Below the pieces are notes generated by a model. It was not told the DNA's origin and did not search any database. It saw nothing but the letters and a program-made list of their open reading frames with translations. Below, in pieces: positions 48,663-58,776 of a DNA stretch of 64,000 bases. Both the position numbers and the translations under genes were made by a program. Within the stretch, counting starts at the first letter, position 1; every line of letters starts with the position of its first letter. Source of the DNA: Rhynchosporium graminicola (Eukaryota > Ascomycota > Leotiomycetes > Helotiales > Ploettnerulaceae); contig FJUW01000003.1 of assembly GCA_900074885.1 (NCBI GenBank), positions 773,273 through 837,272 on the forward strand. Direction: 5' to 3'.

Positions 48663-51600
48663 TGCATTACTATTATCTCAAGGACACACTTCAAATTCGG
48701 CGCCACCTTATGAGCTATGGAGATTCCCTTCATCGAAGCATTCCGGCATCAACTGACAAACCGTTAAGTAGCACCATCTCACCTCTGTGTGGAGGTACAC
48801 AGCTTTCACTGCTGTAAGAAAGCGGATCTTGTCTTGCATTCATAAAGGTGATAATTTTGGAATCAGATATGGATATTTTGAAAAGTGGACGAGGTCTGTG
48901 GATGGTATGAAGCACTCGTGGGATTGGTGAGTTCGGAGGAAGGGGAGATGGCAGTAGAGCATTACATGACAGTAAGCCCATAAATCGTATGTGCATTACA
49001 TGCCGTGCGAGATCGTAAGATCTATCATTCCTTTGTGTGAAAAGCGATACTTCCTGGCACTTTAGGCCGACGGCGAAACCACCATATATATGAACAGCTA
49101 TTTAGTGCTATACGCTGCTGACTGTGACTCGGTCACACAGATCCCGAAATAGATCGGAAAAGACAGTTGCCATTCGATTTTGGCTGAACAACTTTTTAGC
49201 TAGCTCCTAAGTATAGATACTCCTGAAGAGAAGGCTTATGGGAACTTTTCACTAGTGTTGACATTGAATCACAAGTTAGTGTTCAGCTCTGTTCGAACAA
49301 CATGCTTGTACAGCTCGTGTTTATAGAGAAATTGATGACTTCTGTCGAATTTAGACATCTCTCGCGTACTTTACAGGACTGTTCGTATGGCTCTAACCAA
49401 GTAGATCTCCTTTTGAGCCACCGAACGCAAGGTATAAAAAGGTCAGTCATACCTTGAACGTCCATTTGCATAACTGTCCCATGGTTGGATGCTTAGCGAC
49501 TTCATGTCGCTGTCCCGGGGTCGTCGCCCTGCTGGACAAATAAATTATCCGGACACGACATCTAACATCCACCCTCGGATTTGTAAGATATGAAGAAGCG
49601 AGGAATATTTGAATTAAGTCGGTTTTATTTCGCTAAGCATGGCACTTGCTCGGGACTTGCGAAGTCGATGGCAGTGAAAATCAGAATGGCAATATCACGA
49701 TAAGTGACGGCAGTTCTGTCTAGCTTCCAGGGTAGATTTTTGGAGACGCATTTCAAAGTTTTGCGATAAAACTGCGGCTAGGTAGGACAGCTTCGAACGT
49801 CAACTCTCGGAAACAGCTTCGTGTTTACAAATCTTGTCTTCATGTCATCGAGAAAGACAAATTTAGAGTGTCAGCATCTCGCCTCTAGAAAATCCGGAGT
49901 GAGTTGTAACTATGTGAGTAAGAAAGATTGTTCTGAACGACTTTATGCTGAAAATAGCAGATTAGACTATAAGGCGTGTCGCGGAGGACAGACGAACTTT
50001 AGGCCTCTCAAACCACTATTGTCTCAACCAATGCTTTGGGGCGGAAGATACTGAAGCGCTGGCATGAACGACTGTCCAAACATAAGTCATTTATCGATAT
50101 GACAAATCCCACTTTACACGTAATATATATAAATGTGACCCCCAACCGATTAGTACTTGGTCTGCAATCGGTATGGAACTCCCGTTACTATCTGGCCACT
50201 GGCGTCGAGAGGCGAATTTGGTTCATACTAATGTAAATGCCAGTGAATATGAACGGTTCCTAGTAAAATTAGGCTTGAGATGAGGCTTTATATCCAGCCA
50301 GCTAGCTTAGTATCGGACTTCAGCGTTATGGAGAGATTTTGAGATCGATTTTTGGGTTGAGGATAATTAGAGATCGGTAACGAGAGAAAAGTTGGCAGAA
50401 AACTGTATATTTGACACCAAACTGAGTACAGACGCCCGGCTCGATATCTCGGTCGCTCTATGGTAGGTAGAATATCCTCTTGATTCACGATCAAATAAGA
50501 CAGTGGAAAGCACCGGACTAAGACCTAGCTTTTAGAGAAGACTAAAAAGGAGTCACTACAGTCGTGTAGGTATGCTAATATCACTAGTCATGATCATCTT
50601 GTGACTACTACTCTTCAGACTCTGACTGTGAGCTGATAGTAGAGCATGCCAGCTTGGGACTCGCCGTGCTGGATCTCCCGTTCCATGGTCATCTGTCCAT
50701 CACTTCCTTGGACTTGGATCTCTGGTCGCATATCCAGGTATTTCTACTTTCGAGTGCTTGTTGGTATGATCTGTTAAAAATGGTTAGCAGCGTACGCAGC
50801 TTTCAATTGTTAGAACTTTTGTAGTGCCAGTACATTGTATATATATCGCTGGTCGATCGAGATGGCAGATGAACTCAGAAGCCGGAGGAATGCATACATC
50901 GAGACATATGGCGCTCTAGAGTCTGCTCGGTCATGCTAAAAGAAATGCTGTTAGATATCTCGGAGGATTGGAACATCTCAGGCGTGAAAATGCAGAAATA
51001 CATTCTCTGCGTCTCAGCTGCAAAATGTCTTGATGACAGCAAGATTTTGATTGACAGCAAGGTTCAAATAAGCGAGGAAAAGCTAACGTTGGGAGGAAAG
51101 TCTGGTGGCTGATTACTGCGGCTCTCATATATTGACTGATATCAGATAGCGATCGGAATATTAGACGATTCATGGTAAGTCTCATTCATGGCAGCGCGGC
51201 AACAAGTGATCAGTCAATGAGCGGAGAACGAAAATTCGTGTTCGACCTGCTTATGCGTGTCGATACTCGGCATGACATGATATATACATACACATTGTTT
51301 CATGGCTTCTTGAGTGCCTAAAGACACACTTCTAACTGCGTGAATAATCTGAATGAACGCAATCAAAATCTGATCCGCAGGAGAGGGAATTCTCTAAAAC
51401 CCGATTCATTTCTCCGGAAAGTGAATTTTTGACTCGTACCACGGAAATACTGTAGGGAACAAAGAGAACAGGGAGTGACATCACTTCGGCGGATACAAAA
51501 GAGCCATTCTACTTAATATTGGAAATTACTGATCGCTGCTCCCTTTTTCTGGCTTCTGGTTCTTGGTTCTGAGAACTGGATGTCTTGTGGCTCGATTGTA

Positions 51601-54600
51601 AGCTTGCGCGTTGAGCATGTAAATTAAAATTCAACAGGCTCTTCTGATCATCTGATCGGAGAGATGAGACTACTGGAGACGTAAGAACTGCACTCTTTCC
51701 TCGACACGAAGCAAAACGCGAGACTTGAACATCCACAGCAGAACGGGGAGTGACAGTCATTGTAAGGACTTAGTATTAGCAATCGTGAGAGAGCAAAATA
51801 CCCGGGAGTTAATACAAGTTCATTTTTAAGTAGTCGACGTGACTTAGAGTCCTCCCAAGAAACGGGGGTTCGAATTCAAATGCTACATTATATTTGCAGA
51901 TTTTACATACGAGATAAGCTATGACATGACATATTCTGTTTAGGCTTGTGAGGTCTGGAGGGCTGAGAAGCTACATTCTGAAAGCTGGAAGATCGGCTTT
52001 TACATCACTTGCGCCATAAACTGCCTCGATGGAGAATCAGTGGGCTAGCAAAGGTCCAAAGTTATCAATTCAAACCGAGGAGTTACAAGAGTGCCTGCAG
52101 AAGCCTCCTTCCCGCCTTGTGACCAAATCACATAGGCAGACGGGTATTCGCATGTTCTTCGTTTACTGATACTGCTTACTCCCCTGCACCGCACAACCGA
52201 AGTCCCCTAATCACAGTTCTCTCTCCTATAGCTCTCGAAGACCATTACGTAAACGCTCATAGAAGTCCTCGAGGTTAGCAGGGTTACGGTTTGCGGAACA
52301 GCTATACCAAGGCACGGCTGGCTACAAAAGACGGAAGGAACTGGGACTGTCTTCTCAGTAAGGTTTCTCTCCTCTCTCTCTTCTTCCTCTTATTTATACC
52401 CATCTCCCCGATCTCATACCGGCGCGCACATCCGCAAAATCAAGAAAGACGTTAAATGAATATACTCTCAATATCATTTTCTCTCCCCAATTTGAACTGA
52501 CAGGGATGAGTAGGGTCATGCCCGAGGATAAGAAAGACCAACATACTCAACGTCCTCGTGTAAGCGAATCATGCACAGAAAGAAACATGATTTAAGGAAT
52601 ATTTATGTACCGGACGGAGAGATTCTTGGTGAGAGAGGAGAAGAAGAAGAAAGCGGCTCACTCTATATCCTCGTCATCTGCTTCATCATCTTCGATTTCG
52701 ACTAAGAGAGGGAAGCATTACCCGCCCGTAAGCGGAAAGCAGCAGAGGGAAGGAAGTATTCTGGTGCTGATAATGTGCGTAGTTATTTTTCCTGACATCT
52801 TTCGCGAGACGCAAGAGTGGAATGAGTAAACAATCTAACACCTTCCACATAAATAGAACCGACAAGCCCCCTACTAACCCCATTGCCTAATCCAGCACTC
52901 CAGCATAGGCATGACCACGTATCCGGGCACTCCCCTGGCCGCAATTTTAGCGGCGACATCTTCCTCGCTCTCAGCACTGGCACTTGACCTTCTCAACTCG
53001 CGACATTGAGTCCCCGGAAAGAGTATATCCCTAGTTCAGAGACGCAGTGTGTGGAGACGCTGAAAAATGGAGGATTATTAGCTTGTTTTATGCTGTGAGT
53101 GAGGCGGTTGAAGAGGCAAGTTTGAATGCGATGTGTAGGGCAGAAACGATGTTGGGATGGGGGGGGGGAAGAAAGGCTGGGGGGCTGGATGTGGAGAGGG
53201 CGAGGGAGTTGGTGGATAGGTGGGGTTGGAGGTTCGATGATGATCCAAGGGGGGAGAGCAGAAGAAGGAGAAGGAGACAGAGAAGGAACGGCTTTCAGGA
53301 AGTAAGATCGTTGAATTGCAAATGTCGGAAATTTTAGTGGCTCCAAGTTGACAGCGTGCTATTCGATGAGGATGAAAAGGGATGACAAGAATGGAACACT
53401 TGCCACAAATGTGCAAATCGTCTTATTCAACAGGAAAAGCGCATGCTCGCTGGCGGCCTCGCTTGACTTACAAGAATCATTTGTGACTCAACCAAATAGG
53501 CTTCAAAATGAAGACGTTCGATGAATGTCAGCAGGTTAACCCAGCCTTTAGCTTACATCAGCAAACAACTCGTTTGTAGTCAGTCGGTAGTGCGGCCCCC
53601 CATACTTTCTTTATAAAGCCAAGATAAACGAACTTTCGTAACCATGCGAAGCCAGAGTATTTAGCGCTGGACCTACCGCGAAATATGCATTATACAATGA
53701 TCAAAGTTTGTGGGGAAGTTGTGGGTTCTATTGGTAGCCACAGGTGGGCTTCGATAGCGCAACAGAAGGCGCCCCGACCATTATAGCATACCACCTACCC
53801 AGATCTCGAATGGATGCCCGGAAGCTCAGGAGCCTTGCAACTTGAGGTCGTCATTTGGTAGCTCGTAGGATCAGGCTGCGATATCGGGGCCGACTAAGCT
53901 GAGGATTGGCGTAGTCTTGCAAGCTCCGACAGCCGCATGTATTCCAGGGGGCTTCATTCTCTACTTGAGTTTGGACTTCTCGACCAGGTCACTCAGCTCT
54001 GCGATTCAGACCTAAGCAGCTGCAGCAGCTTGCGATACCCAGGATGGACTCTTCCCACTTGAAAACCAATTGTGATCCTGATTTCTGCGTGAAGGCTGGA
54101 GTTCCGACCACCGAATCAGCCTTGTGAAGCCCACCGGAGGGTCATATCGCATGATGGCGTAATGACATTGAGGAGCCGAAATCCTGATTCCAACGCTTTC
54201 TAGCGCACAGCATGAAAGGAAGACTTGGCATAAGCAATTATCCACAGGACCGGCACTGTGGGATATCGTGGTATTAGTAGTCGCGGACTTCGTCCAGAAT
54301 ATTTTGCCATAGTGTGAAGACCGCCTCTCATGTCGAAGCCAGATTATCCAGATCCCGGCGCAATTCCCTCTGTTCCAAAGTCAATTATCAGCCTCATCTG
54401 ATTCGGAAGTACTCGGTGACAAACTTGCAGGTCGAACTTAGCATGTGATGGCGTACCCGCGCTTGCGTAGTACGGTCTAAGAAGCACCAGTAGCGCCGGA
54501 CAGTTGCTGTGACGCATTTTCATTCGCATCACCAGCTGGAACATGAAATCAGGAGTGCGGGGAACCTTCGTGAACGATAAGATGAGGGGTATCTGGCAGT

Positions 54601-55540
54601 ATCTCGGGGAGCAGATAGAGTTCGCAATTGGGTTTTCTTTGGTAGGGGTTGGGAATTACGATCATGACGAAAAGTGGGATGGGATTCGGCTGGAGCCGTT
54701 TGAATCGTCGATGAAGAAAAAGAAATACTGACACTTGGCGATGGTTGGACACCTCTTTCGAGTGGAAGACGGCGGAAAGTCGTCGCATTCTGTGGCCACG
54801 TATTATCTATAATACTACAGTAGTGAGTGTATTAGTACGCCACCAATTATGCTGACCAAACTTTGGGACTAACAGGTAAAGTCTCCCTCAACCATCAGAT
54901 CAATCCTACCTAACCATCCTCCATCGTGTCGTAGCCTCGAGGCCGGCCTTTGGAGTAACTTTGGCGGCTGGCCCTGTCCGGCCGGGCTCCCAGGCTGAAG
55001 CTTGAGAGGTTGAAAGGTAGAGAGGGTGACTTCGATGTCTATATCTGAGGAAATGGTGGCAGCCTCCTGGATCTTGACTCTGGCCTGCATCGGCATCGAA
55101 AATGGCGATGGCATTGATTGGCATTGGCGGTTGGAATTGGTTGGTGGGTGTGGCTCTGTGCGGCTTCCGGGTTCAAGTGTTGTCCTCTGTGAGTGAGTCA
55201 TTTCAGCCTTCGCACCCACACCCAGCCGCTTGCGATGCAGCATAATGCATAATATGCACGCTCTTATGCCTGTAGCCGACCTGGAGCGCGCGCTTGTTGT
55301 GCCAAATTTACACCAGCACAGTTGTAAACATCTCAGCCTTCTCTCAGAGTGTAATGGGTTCACGCTGGGTATCGTAACCTTGATTGAAATATCTCCTAGC
55401 TTCGAATCTTCATATCGTGCGCGCGCGACATGAGGTATCGTTATAGCACAGGTATTCAAAGAATGGAAGCGCTTTCGGTCCTAGCCATGAGAGGATACCT
55501 AGGTAGGGAAGATAGGACAGGTGTGCTCTTTGTTACTTGC

Positions 55541-55564
55541 GGACTGGACTGGACTGGACTGGAC
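55541..55564. repeat. GGACT microsatellite
   Basis: Four full GGACT units and a partial fifth. Confidence 0.9.
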
Positions 55565-55710
55565 CGAGTTCAAGCGCGTTAACGGTTGATTCTCTAAAGA
55601 TTTCTTTGTTCACGCTCGCTCGTCCTCTTCGTGGTCGGTGATTGTGATGTCCTATCGTCGACCAGGCCTCGATGTATGGCGACACACTCACACCTGGTGT
55701 GTTATTTGTG

Positions 55711-55735
55711 CCCGCCTGTCTGCCTGCCTGCCTGC
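55711..55735. repeat. GCCT-type tetranucleotide repeat
   Basis: Short run of CTGC/GCCT units. Confidence 0.85.
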
Positions 55736-55934
55736 GCCTCGGCCTTCGCCTCGGGTCATCAGGCTGAGTCGAATGCGAATATCGCATCCTGTTGTATGTA
55801 TCCTGTCGTGTCGCATCGTGGGCGAGGGCGAAAGCAACCAAGCAGGGAAAGCATAATCCAGCAGACTGGAAGCAATCAAAGAAAGTCATAAGGAATCATC
55901 ATACAGTATCATCCATCCATACTTAGACTTTTCT

Positions 55935-55961
55935 GGAAGGGGAAGGGGAAGGGGAAGGGGG
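55935..55961. repeat. GGAAGG microsatellite
   Basis: Four GGAAGG units in a G-rich strand, about 1 kb upstream of the TBP start codon. Confidence 0.9.
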
Positions 55962-56298
55962 TAAGTACCCACGGACTCCCTTCACAGGTACAGTACAGTA
56001 GGGTACAGTAAGGTATACTTCGTAGGTACCTAATCTAATCGACGATTACTTCACAGTGGTGCGTGCGTACCGTAGCCTCGTCTTGCCCCCTATATCTCGC
56101 TGTCGCTCTCACCCTTGCTTTGCGCACTGCCAGCATCCCTGCCTACAATCGCTCCTGCCGTTGGTTTCTGTTTCAGTCCCACTCATCCCATCCTATGATT
56201 GGCCCGAGCGAAAGACCATTCACACGCTAAGAGCCCCCGGCTCCACTCGGATCCATTCAGATTTCGCGCTAGGTCGGCTGGGTTTTTTTCTGCCACGA

Positions 56299-56308
56299 AT
56301 ATATAAAG
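56299..56308 (+). promoter_or_regulatory. Possible TATA box of the TBP gene
   Basis: AATATATAAAGG, about 675 bp upstream of the TBP ATG and followed by a long pyrimidine-rich stretch typical of fungal leaders. If used, the mRNA has a leader of roughly 600 nt, possibly with an intron. Position alone supports this. Confidence 0.4.
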
Positions 56309-56976
56309 GACCGCAGCTCCCCCAAGTTTGTTGCTCGCGTATTTTGGGAGTCGTCAGATTTGCAGCAACCACCACCAAAATTCATTCTCACCCCGCCATC
56401 TCCATCATCTCCTCGTCGCATCGCAACGACCAGAGCACTTACATCTGTGCCCTGTTCAATACATTCATTGATCCCCAGCGATTTCTGCGATCGATCGGTT
56501 TTCGAGATCCCCGTCGCAATTAGAAGTACTGCGTACTTGCGCCCGTTGCGATTTCGGATTTGGAGATCCCCACAATCGCGTCGCATACATTGAACAGGAC
56601 GACTTCAGCTCCTCTTCTCTCATCTCTAAATCACTACAACCTCTACTACGCACACCTACCACTCTTAATATTGTTGTCGGTCGCAATCAATAGCGAATCG
56701 ATCCCCTCGTCGAGCAGCGCACTGTAGGGGAGACATTGAATTGTTTTCTCCTCCAAACGGTACGACTTCACCTTCCGACAAAGTTACAATCAATCACCTC
56801 TATTCTGCTTTCACCTTCCATCCCTTCCTACCTCTTCCCACATCCGACTTCGAGTCGTGATACGGAGATCTCGGCTCATCGTCGCTTTTCCCTGCACTCT
56901 CAATCTGACATCCCTTTCAGACCTGCTCCTCATACCAGCTTTCGATCTATCATACAAAGAAGCCCACATCTTCAAT

Positions 56977-57924
56977 ATGGATCAAATCCAAACCCACCCA
57001 TCGAATGCCGCACAGGCCAAAACCTTCATCGCTCCCGGCTCTCTATCATTCCCAGGTGGCGCTGGCGAACTGACTCCTCCGTCCTCCGAGGCAGACAAGC
57101 AAAATGTTCAGAGACCTGGTCAGACGAATGGTGGTCCCCAGCAGGTTGTTCAAGGCCAGAATGGTAACGGGGTGACTCCTGCGACACCTGTTGCGACTCC
57201 TGGTGCGGCTACGACTGGTGTTAGTGGTATTGTTCCTACTCTACAGTATGTATATCCCTGAAGCCTCGTCTTGATCAAGAGGCTTATCTTGCATGAAAAG
57301 AAACATCGTTGCCACGGTTAATCTCGATTGCCGACTGGACCTCAAGACGATTGCACTTCATGCCAGAAATGCTGAATACAACCCCAAGGTACTTGCTGAC
57401 TCTAGGCTATGCTATACCCCTTGTTCTCACTGACCCTCGCAGCGTTTCGCCGCCGTTATCATGCGTATCCGTGAGCCTAAGACAACTGCTCTTATCTTCG
57501 CCTCTGGCAAGATGGTCGTGACCGGAGCCAAATCCGAGGATGACTCCAAGCTTGCCTCACGAAAGTATGCTCGTATCATTCAGAAGCTTGGCTTCAACGC
57601 CAAGTTCACGGATTTTAAGATCCAAAACATCGTTGGTTCTTGCGATATCAAGTTCCCAATCCGTTTGGAAGGTCTTGCTTCGCGTCATCACAATTTCAGC
57701 TCTTACGAGCCTGAGTTGTTCCCTGGTCTCATCTACCGTATGATCAAGCCCAAGATTGTGCTCCTCATCTTCGTCAGTGGCAAGATTGTTCTCACTGGTG
57801 CGAAAGTCCGCGAAGAGATCTATCAAGCCTTCGAAATGATCTATCCTGTGCTTCAAGGTTCGTTATATCTAGGCCTACTACTCTCAATCCTCACTAACCA
57901 CTCACAGATTTCAAGAAAGTCTGA
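56977..57924 (+). CDS. SPT15: TATA-binding protein (TBP)
   Basis: Exons 56977-57245, 57301-57388, 57443-57857 and 57908-57924 encode 262 aa. All three introns (50-55 nt) have GT...AG ends and keep frame, and the last exon has only 17 nt (...DFKKV). Residues 1-84 are a variable Gln/Pro/Thr-rich N-terminus. Residues about 85-262 are the saddle-shaped core of two direct repeats, each with the DNA-kinking segment: [17 protein letters not shown] in repeat 1 and [17 protein letters not shown] in repeat 2. [20 protein letters not shown] and [10 protein letters not shown] are near-invariant TBP sequence. TBP binds the TATA region in the nucleus for RNA polymerases I, II and III. The ATG at 56,977 is chosen because the same frame upstream has no TBP character and lies in pyrimidine-rich leader. 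Confidence 0.98.
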
Positions 57925-58776
57925 TCTGGCTCTCGCCACGATTTCATTAGCGGTACGATCATTCGACCAACCCTACCGCGATGTACCAATACCTCAACAA
58001 CTGTACAAGTAATGTCGATTTACGATATCCACGAACCTCTTCTAAAAGCTTTGCACTCTTGGCACAAGCACCACTGACTGTCCTGAGAAGTCCCCAGTCT
58101 TGCTACAGCTATCAGCTGCATACAAATATCACTGCATTGCACCGGCGTTCGGGGAGAAGAGTCCAGGCAGGGTATTTACGCTTTTTTTTTTATAGCATGC
58201 TGCTTGCTTGCTTCTGCTCAGAACATAGATTGCACACCATAAGCGATGGCATGTGCGCCGGACGAAGATGCCGTCACAATAATTGCCTCTTGACCCTCAA
58301 TGGTCCAGACATTTTTTCCTCTTGGTCAGTGCTTGCTGATCAGAGGTTTGCGGGCGGAACACTTCGCAGGGCAGCGAAAGCGGCGGACGTTTTGATGTCG
58401 AGCTGACCCCTTTTGATTCTATTTACACGTCGTGGTGGTAGCCTAAGTCACTCATTATATACTTGCATGGCTTTCAGCAGCCTGCTTGTGCTGATGATGG
58501 CTTGGGCACTTGATGAGAAATTTGGAGTCTTTCATAGATAGATAAATCAATCCACACGATAAGATGACTTTGGCTTCTTTTTCAATGTGACTTTCGTCGT
58601 TGTGATATTATTTGCAGAAAGAAGTAAAGCTAGGAGGCATTTTAAGTTGTTGTACACTTTACAATAAATTACATACATCACGTACTTTACTTACATGAGC
58701 ACCACGCCATGGTGGGAGGATATTCCTGCTTTTCAGATATGTGTCTAAATCTTCCTATCTAATTAGGAACATCAGT
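57925..58776. other. Convergent intergenic region TBP / SR140
   Basis: 850 bp between two converging genes, holding both 3' UTRs. The frame at 57,981-58,406 is not coding in character. A T-run lies near 58,180-58,190. Nothing else seen. Confidence 0.7.

Larger units (their letters stand above)
48663..56050. other. Gene-poor, non-RIPped region
   Basis: About 7.4 kb with ordinary base composition but no ORF that I accept as a gene. Frames of 80-196 codons (for example at 48,730-48,996, 51,509-51,760, 52,993-53,346, 54,869-55,459) have no domain, poor coding character or non-ATG starts. A 59-codon plus-strand ORF at 50,933-51,112 and a 38-codon minus-strand ORF at 50,615-50,731 are the least unlikely. 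Purine runs at 53,150-53,290 and pyrimidine runs near 52,360-52,400 stand out. No tRNA seen. Confidence 0.55.

Noticed and set aside
51840..51890. tRNA T-arm-like GGTTCGAATTC
   Set aside because: Flanking bases do not pair as a T stem and no D or anticodon arm is present upstream.
52993..53416. Overlapping ORFs of 96-117 codons on both strands
   Set aside because: Caused by purine/pyrimidine-rich sequence lacking stops; composition is Pro/Ser or Arg/Gly runs only.
54869..55459. 196-codon minus-strand ORF
   Set aside because: Starts with TTG, low-complexity composition, no domain; likely chance in GC-richer sequence.
55533..55889. 118-codon minus-strand ORF
   Set aside because: Runs through microsatellites and has an Arg/Pro-rich composition without a domain.
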